Assembly (NCBI GenBank): GCA_007922305.1
Contig: ML677364.1
Span: forward strand, 16,514,260 to 16,578,259
Direction of reading: 5' to 3'
DNA length: 64,000 nt
From: Dermatemys mawii
Taxonomy: Eukaryota; Chordata; Testudines; Dermatemydidae
Shown: positions 22,515-32,612 of the stretch, piece after piece
Position numbering within the stretch: position 1 is the first letter of the stretch
Layout: every line of letters starts with the position of its first letter
Position numbers and translations under genes: made by a program
Notes under the pieces: generated by a model
Databases searched by the model: none
What the model was told of the DNA's origin: nothing
Seen by the model: only the letters and a program-made list of their open reading frames with translations

Positions 22515-23400
22515 AATTGATGAACTTATCATCCATGAACTGATCTATTTTTTTTAAACGCTGTTATAGTTTTGGCCTTCACAACATCCCTTGGCAATCA
22601 GTTCCACAGGTTGGCTGGGCACTGTGTAAAGAAATACTTCCTTTTGTTTGTTTTAAACCTGCTACCAATTAATTTCATTGGGTGATCTCCAGTTCTTGTG
22701 TTATGTGAAGGGATGAATAATACTTCCTTATTCACTTTCTCCACACCATTCATGCTTTTATAGCCCTCTATCATATATTCCCTTGGTCATCTATTTTCCG
22801 AGCTGATCAGTCCTAGTCTTTTTAATCTCTCCTCGTATGGATGCTGTTCCGCACCCTTAATCATTGTTGTTGCCCTTCTTTGTATCTTTTCCATTCCTAA
22901 TACATCTTTTTTGAGTTTGGGTGACCAGATCTGCACCCAGTATTAAAGGTGTGGGTGTATATCATGGATCAGCAACCTTTGGCACATGGCCCTCCAGGGT
23001 AAGCCCCAGGGTGGGCCTGGCTGGTTTGTTTATCTGCTGCGTCCACAGGTTTGGCCAATTGCCGTGTTTCACCGCTCCAGGCCAACATATAATTGCCATG
23101 GTTCACTGCTCCAGGCCAATGAAACTATGATTTCAACCGATTTTCCTGGCACTAAAGTTAGGCTTACTGGCCTGTAATCGCCTCTGGATCCTTTTTGAAA
23201 AATTGGTGGAACATTAGCTATCCTCCAGTTGTCTGTCACAGAAGCTGATTTATGTGATAGGTTACATACCACATTTAGCAGTTCTGCAATTTCATATTTG
23301 AATTCCTTCAGAACTCTTGGATGAATACCACCTGGTCCTGGTGACTTACTACTATTTAATTTAACAGTTTCATCTCTTACATGTTTGCCAGTCAATGTAA
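22515..23400 (-). mobile_element. CR1 LINE, internally deleted, minus strand
   Basis: 22515-22970 matches the CR1 C-terminal/3' region, and 23128-23400 matches the RT segment that lies about 1.1 kb upstream in the copy at 9644-11830. The middle is missing and replaced by a 160-bp hAT-like fragment. The minus-strand frame 23069-23395 contains RT motifs (NSSKSPGPGGIHPRVLKE, DYRPVSLTLVPGKSVE). The usual 3' UTR with the TTCTTATG tail is absent at the left end, next to the LTR fragment. Non-functional. Confidence 0.8.
22971..23128. mobile_element. hAT-like fragment within damaged CR1
   Basis: GGATCAGCAACCTTTGGCAC at the left resembles an hAT terminal region, followed by CTGGTTTGTTTATCTGCTGC and two copies of GCTCCAGGCCAA. 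No right terminal repeat or duplication is visible, so part of the element was lost together with CR1 sequence. Confidence 0.55.
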
Positions 23401-23639
23401 TGTTTTATGTGCTTTACAACAAACAAACAAAGCCTGTTAGCTCAGGCCCTGATACAGCAAAGCTCTTAAGCACATGCTTAACTTTCAGCTCATGAGTGGT
23501 CCTCTTGAATTCCTAGCTGCCCTGTTAGGCCAGCACAGCAGTGCAAATGAGACAGAGCTGGAGGAGCGGGGGGCTGGAATCAGGCTCTTTTCCTCCCTTG
23601 CCATTGATTTCCTCTTGAGTAAATGTTAAACTGAATGCT

Positions 23640-24060
23640 TCAGGGGTGATGCAGAAGGAAAGGTAGTCCTCAAGATAGCCAGGCCCTAGCCCTCTGGGGA
23701 CTTTGAAGGTAAAGTTGAATTGTGACCTAGTGTAGCGAGTTGCTATGTTTTCAATCAGCTATAGCTTCGGTGTGTCTCCCACTGACAAACTGCTAGAAAG
23801 CACTGCAATAGTCCAGTCTCAAAATAATAAAGGCACAGGGGACTGTGGCTGGGTCTGCATCAAGGAAAGGAAGAAAGTCTTTCTGATCGTTACTGGCATT
23901 AGGGAGTCCGGGCAAAGTGCTGGGCTCCCTAATGTCAAGTGTGCCGTGTACCCCTGAGACTGAGCACCTCCATGACAATCACTAGATGAATTCTATTGGT
24001 AGAATCTGCTTTGAAATGGTTCCCTGTACTCACCATCACCTCCCTCTGATTTGGCATCGT
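23640..24060 (-). pseudogene. L2-like LINE RT remnant
   Basis: The minus-strand frame 23793-23978 ends in FIILRLDYCSAF, the 'SRLDYCNA' RT block of L2-type LINEs; the plus strand reads AATAGTCCAGTCTCAAAATAA there. Flanking sequence (GATAGCCAGGCCCTAGCCCT at the left) fits the downstream part of the same element. It is heavily decayed and shares its family with the remnants near 5.3, 26.5 and 40 kb. Confidence 0.6.
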
Positions 24061-24317
24061 CTCCAACTTACATGGGTTGTCTTTGACCCAGCTTTTATTC
24101 ATCCAGAGGTTTATTTCTTCCTTATTCTGGAGTAACTGTTTCCTTCAGATAAGAATGATAGGCATCCTCAGTTTATTGTTGTCATTTGTGTTTAAAGCAT
24201 CTCAAAATGTCTCCTAGTGGTTTAACATAGATGTAGAACAGATACATGTTTCAGTGGAGTTGCACAGGTGTAACTGATGACAGAATTTGACCCTATGCCT
24301 TTATCTTGAGCAATACT

Positions 24318-24350
24318 ATTTAATACTAATTTATATTATTAGTATTAAAT
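24318..24350. repeat. Perfect AT-rich inverted repeat, 13-bp arms
   Basis: ATTTAATACTAAT at 24318-24330 is the exact reverse complement of ATTAGTATTAAAT at 24338-24350, with a 7-nt loop. More TAT/ATT repeats follow to about 24385. Could extrude as a hairpin; likely low-complexity slippage. Confidence 0.8.
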
Positions 24351-24394
24351 AATTATTAATAATAATATGATATTATTAGTATTAATTACCTGTT

Positions 24395-24532
24395 AGGTTT
24401 GATCATTACCTGTTAGGTTCACTCACTCCAAGGCACCTGGCATTGGTCACTGTCAGTAGACAGGATACTGGACTGGATGGACCTTTGGTCTGACCCAGTA
24501 TGGACTTTCTTATGTTCTTATGTTCTTATTAT
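24395..24532 (+). mobile_element. CR1 3'-end fragment, plus strand
   Basis: Contains ATTACCTGTTAGGTTCACTC, CACCTGGCATTGG, GGACCTTTGGTCTGACCC and the terminal TTCTTATGTTCTTATG tail. This is the 3' UTR of the same CR1 group that lies on the minus strand at 9644 and 46024. Severely 5'-truncated, as is usual for target-primed reverse transcription. Confidence 0.9.
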
Positions 24533-24544
24533 TTTATTATTTAG

Positions 24545-24660
24545 TTTAATATGTATTGCAGTAGCTACTCAGATCAGGGCTCCTTTGTGCTAGTTTCCAT
24601 ACACACATATACTAGAGGGACAGTCACTGCCCCAAAGAGTTTACAATCTGAGTGTGTGAG
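24545..24660. repeat. Old interspersed repeat fragment (same family as 9525-9643)
   Basis: Motif order TTTGTGCTAG, CATACACACATA, GACAGTCACTGCCCCAAAG and AGTTTACAATCTGAG parallels 9525-9643. Confidence 0.5.
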
Positions 24661-26489
24661 AAGTGACAGCAGACAAACCTGGAAGAGGGAAAGGAGAGGA
24701 GAAGTTACAAGTGAAACCATCATGTTAGATATAATAAAAAGCAGCAGCAGCAGCACACCAGCTGTCTAGCTGTTTTTCGGACCTCAAGTCAAAGGAGAGT
24801 TTTAAGGAGGAATCTGAGGGAGGACAACGTATGGGTTTTTACTGAGAGCTCCTATGCATAAAGGGCAGCATGAGAATTAGTGAGAAGATGTTTGAGGGAA
24901 AATTGGACCAATGGGTGATTAAAACTGGCATTGCTGGTACAGCATAGGCAGGGATCAACAGCTTGATAGCACATTAGATTTTCTAGGTAGGGAAAGCAAA
25001 ACTATACCACCTTTAAAGTGAAGACAAGTAGCTTTTGTCTGATGCAGTGATTTGATACTGGTTGGCATCCCCCCCCAATATACTCACCTGATGTTACAAA
25101 ACTGAGTCAAATTTATCCTTCCTGATGAAGCCAGATTAGGAAGCCCCAGTCCCACTGCCTGAATTGTCTCACCTTCATATGCCTGTTTTTCCTCAAAGGT
25201 CTCCTAAAAGTAGAGGAGGTGCTCAGCTCCACCACTTCTTGCCTCACAAAGCCTGCTTCCCTCCTCTCCCTGCTAGTTTCGGTTTCCCTCTAGCTGCCCC
25301 TACAGATTCATTATGGCACGTGTAAGTGATCAATCAACTAGCTGTCATGGGAACATTTACGGAGTGTCAGATCAACCAGCCATAATTTCAAGTGTCATCA
25401 GTGAAAAAAGTAAGATGTTTCTGTGCTCATTCATGTTTGGTGTGCTGAACTATTCCATTGCCAGCGGCAGTTGATTCCCTGAGCCCCCTCAACCTGTCTA
25501 GATTCCTCTAGATGTGCTGGGCCAAAAAGACAGATTGGGACCAAACAATTCCACCATTTCCTCCACCATTGTCCCTGAACACGCTCTAGCTGTCTCTAAT
25601 GAGATACCTTCTGACTGCTGCAACTATAAATTCTTGTAAGTCAAAGATGCAGTAGACTTTGCCTTTCTTCCTCAGAGTCATTTGTCCCAGTCTCTTCCTG
25701 TTTTCGTAAAAGCTAGTGTGTCTTAAATTTTGTCCTATACATTAAAGCACTTGATATTTTTGGAGTCTGAATGAGTGAGTGAATAGACAACTAGATCAAT
25801 GGAAGTTATATAGACAGATCTATCACTCTGTCCATTTATCTGTCTTTCTGTCCATCCATTTATTTGGCTGCTCTTGAAAATGCCAGCAGTCTAGGGGTTA
25901 AGGTGGGATGTAGAACTTTGAAGCATCAGAGCTTCCAGCCTAATTAGAGTTGAGTACATAATATATACAGAACAGTACACTGAGGGAATTTTACCTTTCT
26001 TTTCTATTTGCAAATTGTCTGGAATTTATTTGTTTGAAATTATTCATCCAACAATTCTTGTCAATAACTCTTAGTCTGAAGCTTGTCTGCAAGCTGTTCA
26101 CTACTAATGTTTGGTGTCCAAAATGCCAAATAGGTGATTGGACACACACATCACATGGTATGCTTCTGTGTCTGACTGGACAAATGTAACTCTTAGAATC
26201 ATTCCTCTGTTCTGAGTCCTAGGCATTACATATCTGAAATTGGCTTTTGTTATTTAATATTGGTATTCTGGTATTACCTAGAGGTTTCAAGCACAGACAG
26301 CAAAAGAACTTATAATTTAAGTATAAGATGAGAGGTAACAGATGGATACAGCAAACAAAAGTGGGGCACACAAGGTAACACTGTATAATTCTGTTGTATT
26401 TTATATAGTTTCTTATGCTGCCTTCATTACTGTAGTATTTGAGGATTAAGTGATATGACTAAAATTGTCATGTGTATTTTATATACAGT
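24661..26489. other. Mostly unique sequence, no gene seen
   Basis: No gene recognised. A low-complexity TCTATC/TGTC stretch lies near 25815-25865. Confidence 0.4.
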
Positions 26490-26800
26490 GAGCTCAGTGT
26501 GTACATGACCGAAGGCAAAGTTGAAGTACGCCTGGCACTTGGAACAAAAGGTGAAGTGTATGGTGGATGAGAGTTTGTTCCATAGTCTCAAACTAGCTCC
26601 TGAGAAAGATTTGTTTCCCAGACAGAGGTGCTTTACCCTTGCAGTGGACAGCTCCTTTGGGCCAGAGGGAGTAGAGTGGTCAAAGGACATCCCAGAGTTT
26701 CAATGATCTTTTAGGTATTCTGAGCCCAGGCCTTTGAGTGCCTTGAAGATACAGACCAAGCCAGTGTAGAGAGCAGAGGACAAATTTGATGTGCTGTCAT
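26427..26800 (-). pseudogene. L2-like LINE RT C-terminal remnant
   Basis: The minus-strand frame at 26427-26690 carries SFSGASLRLWNKLSS, the C-terminal 'FS..AP.LWN.LP' block of L2-type RT proteins. Just upstream on that strand (26700-26800) a second frame reads FKALKGLGSEYLKD, the preceding conserved block, so a frameshift or stop separates them. Only the last ~120 codons survive. Confidence 0.7.
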
Positions 26801-27821
26801 CAATATACTCTATAAGTATCATCAGCTGGGGACACAGTGTACCAGCTACCTATCCACATTTTTCAGTAATTATTTGGAGATTTTCACTATTTTGGTGATT
26901 ATTCCTGCAGGTAAACTCATTCATTCGTATTCTCAGAAAGTGAATACAAAAGTGGGGAGCACAGTTGGCATGAATTTGTTTTAAAATGAACATAAATATT
27001 CATGGACACTTTTTTTAAAAAAATTCTGTATTGTACTCCTAACATGCTCTGTACCATGGTATTTTCCACCCCTTCTACTATATTTTTGAGATCACTAGAC
27101 AACCAACAAAAATACAGAAGCTAGGTGTTTCCATGTTAAGTAGTTTCCTCCCATTCCCACCCTAACCCTATGGGAAATGGTCCAGATGGAGAAAGGAGTG
27201 GATTCATTTGGTCTCCTTATAGCTGTTTGTGCTTTTAAGTGTAGGAAGATTGAGTCTCCTCCGACATGAAAGGGGAATGTCAATCTCCATCACTTTACAA
27301 GACAGAGTTACATGGAATAAAAAGGCAGAGATGTCAGAAATTCTAATGATAAAAAACTGTGCTGAAGGCAAAGGAGAGCTCCTTAAGAGAAGCAAATATA
27401 GTAGATTTACATCCCACAATCATACTTTTCCCCTGCTTTTATTGAATTAAATGTGTCCTACCTTTTTCAGTAACTATTTCAGAACAGTACTTTCCCCTTC
27501 CCTCATAATGTAGCTTTTGCAGTTTTTAAAAGGGATGATGAGGTGGGATGGAAAGATCAAATTATTCCTTTAGTCAAGGCTCTTTTTCAAGAGTTTGAGT
27601 AACTTGGTTTGAAAGTTTTGTTGACTCAGAGGAATTAAGCTGGAGAATAGCCAAGAACTAAAGAGAAAGAAAAGATACTGTGGATTTAATTGGACTCCCA
27701 TTGACTGCTGTTGTTAAAGCCATTCTTAAAAACAAAATCAAACACACACTGGCTTTCTATATGGCACTTGTGAGTACTTTGCAGTCACTTTTGTTACATT
27801 ATGATTCATTATTTCCTCCCC
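26801..27821. other. Unique sequence, no gene seen
   Basis: AT-rich. The frames around 27204-27450 on opposite strands overlap and lack domains. Confidence 0.4.
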
Positions 27822-27824
27822 TAA

Positions 27825-28119
27825 GAGTACATCTACATTACCTGCCAGATCGGCAGGCACTGATCTATCTATCCGGGATCGATTTATCGTGTCTAGTGTA
27901 GAGTGCGTTCCCCATCGACTCCTGTACTCCACCTCTCTGAGAAGCAGAAGCAGATTTGACGGGGGAGAGGCAGCAGTCAACCCACCGCCATGTGGACAAC
28001 CAGGTAAGTCGACGTAAGATATCCCGACTTCAGCTATGTAAATAGCATAGCTGAAGTTGCATATTTTAGGTCAACCTTCCTCACCCCACCCCTGCCTCCC
28101 GCCCAGTGTATACCAGGCC
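27825..28119. mobile_element. Harbinger-like MITE, TAA duplication
   Basis: Ends GAGTACATCTACATTACC and (right, plus strand) GTGTATACCAGGCC, flanked by TAA at 27822-27824 and 28120-28122. Interior holds CAGATCGGCAGGC, GGGATCGATTTATCG and the subterminal palindrome TTCAGCTATGTAAATAGC / ATAGCTGAAGTTGC. It is the reverse orientation of the copy at 5559-5820. No coding capacity. Confidence 0.8.
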
Positions 28120-28432
28120 TAAGCCTAAACGGATCCTGAAAGCAGAATTAGCAGCAACAGAAGGTTCATTAAAATGTGTGTTTTAAAAGGAAATGTGAAA
28201 ACACTGCATGAAGCAATGTCTTTAATGGGCAGGGCTCTAATTTTGATATTATTTCCTTGTTCTTTATTTATGGACTGCTGCTCGTGAACACAGAGCTATA
28301 CAAACGTGTCCCTTATGCAAAAGTCTGAGGAATGAAGCCAATATAGTTCTGTAGTGATTAAATAGAGTTCTGTTGAAAGGATACTAAAAACCTACAGAGT
28401 TTAATGGTTTAAAGATATCTGCAGAAGGAATA

Positions 28433-28691
28433 AATGACAGAGTCTTGTAGCAGCTTATAAACTGACAGATGTTGTGGAGAATAAGCTTTAGTAGGCGAAG
28501 ACCCAGTTTGTCAGATGAAGTGGGTCTTCATCACTTCATCAGATGAAGTCAGATGAAGACATTCATCTGATGAAGTGGGTCTTTGTCCATGAAAGCTTAT
28601 GCTCCAAAACATCTGTTAGTCTATAAGGTGCTACAAGACACTTTGTCGCTTTCACAGCTCCAGACTAACACAGCTACTCCTCTGATATTGT
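28433..28691. mobile_element. Palindromic Penelope-like 3'-end insertion, 10-bp TSD
   Basis: Two 3' regions of the Penelope-like family lie head to head. The left arm (to about 28525) is in minus orientation and lacks the terminal ~35 bp; the right arm (from about 28560) is in plus orientation and runs to the full end, CCAGACTAACACAGCTAC. CTGATGA, ATGAAAGCTTATGC and GTCTATAAGGTGC mark the right arm. A short GATGAAGT-rich tandem stretch joins them. AGAAGGAATA flanks the whole unit at 28423-28432 and 28692-28701, so both arms entered in one event. Confidence 0.85.
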
Positions 28692-28701
28692 AGAAGGAAT
28701 A

Positions 28702-30304
28702 TAATTTTCTATCAAATAGAAATGAGTAAAGAATTATATCCCTGCTTTAAAACTATAGGTTATTTTAAAAATTCAATAGAAATTTTATCACTCTCTATAA
28801 AATTTTGTAAGACTCTTCCATAAGGAACAAAATACATGATCCCTGCATCAGGGGATTTATAATCTACTTGTACTGGTATTTAAGCCTTACTTTGCTAGTA
28901 AAAGCACACATACTATATACAAGGTACAACAGTCCCTGCTAACAATACAGACCAATCTCCCTCCCAACCAGTTCTGCTTCCATTTAAGTCAAGGGGAGCA
29001 GGATTCATGGGTGATCCATCTGATCAACAGGATTTTCAATGCCTCTCCATTTGGAAATTCATCAGTCACATGTGGAGCACAGCACAAGATTGCAATTAAA
29101 ATCAACAGGATGTGCTGCTTTCACAGTAGAAATGTCTCCCAGATTCCCTTAGCAGCCAGTTGATGACAGTTTTGCTGAAGCACATATTATGCATGCAGCA
29201 CAAGCCTGAATATTATATTCCTCAATGAACATGTTACCATTTTTTCTAAATTAATACTACATTCATCTCTCCGAGTGGCCATAGAATATAGTGTCCCCAT
29301 CTCAAAAAGAGCAGCTCTGTATATTATATATTGTGTGATATAGAAGTTTCATTGTACACCGAAAGAATATTGAAACCTTCTTTTTCAATTTAGTGTTAAG
29401 AATGTATGTTGCTTTTTAATCACACAGCATTTTCCATTGTTGTAAACCTCAAGCCCTGCCTACAATGTAGTAGAGAACTTCTGGTTAGATATGCTAACAA
29501 AGCAAAGTTTGGTTGCTATTGTCTTATTAATCATCTACCCACCTTTCAGTCCCACTCAAGCAGTTGTGAATGAACTAAACGATACAGAAGGTTAGTTTGG
29601 AAGACATTTGGCCAACATTGCTTTCTTTTGGAAAATTAATTTTGCTTGTTGCGTGTGCCAGTCTCCTGCTTCAGGACCCAATCTCCATGAGGAAATATTT
29701 TAATTACCTCTTCTCCTCCCCCACCTCCCCAAATGACAGCTTTCACCACTGGAGTTGAGTTCTTGGACATTAGCAATTGAATAGGAAGCCTTCATACTGT
29801 ATATCATTTTAATCTTTCATGTTTAAGTAAGCCAGATGGCTTATTATTGCAAGCTCTGTTTCAAAAAAGCACAAACTTTCTATCAGAGGATTTGTAAGAT
29901 GATGGTAAAAAAGGGAGATTTTACATCACACAAAATAGCCTGAATTTTAATTGCACATCATAGTTTGGCTGTAATTTTCCCGTAATTACCATTCCTGCTA
30001 AATGAATAGGTGGATTAAATGGATAACTAAAATGGCATTGAAACTTCCTCAAATGGAGATTTGTCTTTAATATATGGACTAGCTAAGCAAAGTTGTCAGT
30101 TGCTTGTATGTAATTCACACAGCTTTAACATGCTTTACTAGCTTGGGTGGGTTTTTTAGCTATTAGTGTTTTACTCCAGCATTTTAGACATGCCAAATGT
30201 TATTTAGTGTGTTACATATGGAAGCTTTTGATTGATGACATTAAAAAATGAAGGCTGTTTTATGTAAGCCTTGGCTAGGCTCTTTCCTGCTATTTACAGA
30301 ATAC
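28702..30304. other. Unique AT-rich sequence, conserved-element-like texture
   Basis: No gene or mobile element recognised. About 29380-30300 is repeat-free, AT-rich and contains many TAATT and ATTAA cores (CATTTTAATCTTTCATG, CCGTAATTACCATTCC), which is how vertebrate conserved non-coding DNA often looks. No alignment was available to test it. Confidence 0.35.
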
Positions 30305-30460
30305 CATTCTCTGCACTCTGGGTCTAATCATGCAAACATTTATGCTTGTAGCTTTATTTATGTGTATAGTCATGTATATAGTCACATTAAAGCCAATGTG
30401 ACTACTCATATGTGTTAAATTTCTCATGTGCATAAGTATCAGCAGTATCAGACCCTATGA
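30305..30460. repeat. Old foldback repeat
   Basis: GGGTCTAATCATGCAAACA at the left and GTGCATAAGTATCAGC...ATCAGACCCTATG at the right are decayed inverted arms of the 'gatcctgcaaacactta' foldback type. Confidence 0.5.
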
Positions 30461-30730
30461 TTCTTAAACAGATACAGACACAGTAATGTTGCCACCTCAT
30501 ATTAGGAACAATTAAAGGATTATTGAAGTCCTAAAGACTACAGGCTATATTCTTGCTTAAGTGCATGTGGATACCTGTAACTCTTTGTGGTTTGAAATGA
30601 CAAAGCACACTAAATCTTGAATTCATGGAACCATATTATCTCTATTAGAACTGATCAGATATTATTTGTTGAATAATAAATGTTACCATTATTCAACCAG
30701 GTCTAATCCCTACATAACAATATCTATGAC

Positions 30731-30938
30731 CAGTCCTGCTCCCATTGAAATCAAGGCCAAAATTATCAGAGCCTGGTTCTTACTTACAAAAAAAGCACTT
30801 TACACCACTTTGGCAGCACATAGTAAATATAAATATAATTGGCACCTATTGTAAGGCTCCTTTACTCTTCCAGAGTGGTGTAAAGGGGACTTGTGTAATT
30901 AGAATCACACTTTCACTGATTTCAATGGCAGCAGGATC
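30731..30938. repeat. Foldback repeat pair with CATTGAAATCA arms
   Basis: GTCCTGCTCCCATTGAAATCA at 30733-30753 is complementary, with few mismatches, to TGATTTCAATGGCAGCAGG at 30917-30935. The ~160-nt spacer is unique AT-rich DNA. Confidence 0.6.
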
Positions 30939-31345
30939 AGGCTCTTTGGGCCAATAAATTCTTTAAAACAGAGGACAGGTGACAATTCTACATGAAGCTC
31001 ACATCTTAATCCTGGCATCCTACATTCAATTAACATAATCAGGAGTGCTGTTTTAGTTTTCAGATGGAATGAAGTTCTGTGCTGTGTCGAGGTCTATCTC
31101 GATATAGTCAACACTCAAATACGCACCCTTCTCTGGGCCCAAAATTAATGACCAATATACAAATGAGATAGCTAACTGATCAGCTGCCCTTTTGCTCTGG
31201 CCAACAACCTTTTGCACCACAAAGTTTAAAAGTTAAAAAAGCACTCCAAAACATATTGCAATCATTGACACATCTATTGCACTATCTTTTACTAAATATA
31301 TTAAAAATATTCATCAGTATGCTTCATTGTGCATTCATTTAAAGA

Positions 31346-32185
31346 TAGGGTGACCATATTTCCCTATGCTGGATACGGGACACCTGGTAAAATTATTTGT
31401 ATTCAAGTGAGTTCAAAGGCAATCAGTCAGAACTATGCAGTACAAACGTTCAAATTAACATCAAGTTGACGGAGTCCATGTTAAAAAGAAACACTGTATA
31501 GTTGGAGTCTTTTTTATTTACCTTCTTATTTGTTAGGCTTTAGAGTTCACAGGAGGAGGGTGACACACATACTCCTACTCGCCCACAAACACACATACTC
31601 CTCTCTCACACAGGGGGGGTGACCAACGAACCTGACCCTCCCTACCCAGCACTCTCCATCCTCCATTCCTGGCTGGGCCCCCCAGATCGGACCTGCATCT
31701 CCCGGTAACTGGGCAACAAGGCAACACGTGGGGGAGGAGGCATGCAGGATCACATGCCCCCTCAGATTTCTGCCAGGGTTCACACCAGAATGTGGCCAGC
31801 AGCTGCCTTTCAGCACTGTGCAGGAGGGAAGGAACGTGAGCTGCTTCCAGCTGCATGGGGGCGGGGAGGGGAGAGGAAGGGATGACTGACCCATGTCTTT
31901 GCAGATGGACCAGCAAGGGAAGTGGCCTGGCCCTGCTTGTTGAAACTTTGCCTTGCCACCAGCCTTGCACACCCACCTCCATCATCAGCCACTGGACAAA
32001 CCCACCCGCTGCTGGTGGGAGGGCAGCTGGTGAGCAGGGATCCGGCCAATAACAGGAAGTGCCAGTACTCATGGAGGGGAGGCAGAAAATACAGGACAAT
32101 TTGCCTATTTGTAAGAAAAAGTCGGGACACCTGCAGGAGGGCTTAAAAACAGGACTGTCACTTTAAAAACACATCTGGTCACCAT
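31346..32185. mobile_element. hAT-type non-autonomous element, 8-9 bp TSD
   Basis: Ends GGGTGACCATATTTCCC and (right, plus strand) ACATCTGGTCACCAT form terminal inverted repeats around GGTGACCA. ATTTAAAGA occurs at 31337-31345 and 32186-32194. The ~840-bp body has an AT-rich left part and a GC-rich right part (31600-32050). Minus-strand frames up to 174 codons (31547-32130) are cysteine- and proline-rich read-through of that GC-rich part with no transposase motif, so I do not call a gene. Confidence 0.75.
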
Positions 32186-32344
32186 ATTTAAAGAGTAATA
32201 ATGGTTGCAAATAGATTTTGCTTTCAGTTAAATAAACAACTACAGACCCTAAATCATGACTGCAGACCAGATATTTCAGGTCCTTTTTTTAGCATAGGTA
32301 TTTAGGACTGTTTAATTAAGAAGTCATCACTGAACGTTGAGCTA

Positions 32345-32612
32345 AAGGATGCTCTTAACCGAGAGGCAGGATGATACAGCCTTTGGAACAACAGTCTAGA
32401 ACTTTAGAGACCTGGGTTTAAGACCCTGCTTTGCCACAAGCTTCCTGGGAGACCTATGCCAAGTCATTTAGCCTCTCTGGGTCTCAGGGCCCAATCTGTA
32501 AAATGGGAATAATAGTACCTTCCTTACCCAGAGAATAAATGCATTGAAGTTTGTAAGTTGCTCAAACTATGGTAAAGGGAACCATATAAGGACATAAAAT
32601 AGGTGCTATTAT
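32345..32612 (+). mobile_element. MIR-like tRNA-derived SINE
   Basis: A tRNA-like head with a B-box-like GACCTGGGTTTAAGACCC, then the core CAAGTCATTTAGCCTCTCTG, AATCTGTAAAATGGGAATAA and a 3' part AACTATGGTAAAGGGAACC with CATATAAGGACATAAAATAG. This is the block order of MIR-type SINEs and it also appears at 54590-54785 and 57965-58405. Non-coding, Pol III-type origin, old. Confidence 0.75.

Noticed and set aside
21896..22532. Long minus-strand frames (181 and 135 codons), rich in Ser, Leu and Pro
   Set aside because: They lie in the GC-rich LTR-like fragment, overlap each other in different frames and have no domain.
28500..28600. CRISPR-like short repeats (GATGAAGT words)
   Set aside because: Spacing is irregular, arms are inverted and the stretch is the join of a palindromic retroelement copy in vertebrate DNA.
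31547..32130. Overlapping minus-strand frames up to 174 codons
   Set aside because: They fall inside a terminal-repeat-bounded hAT-type element, have low-complexity Cys/Pro/Ser composition and no transposase motif.
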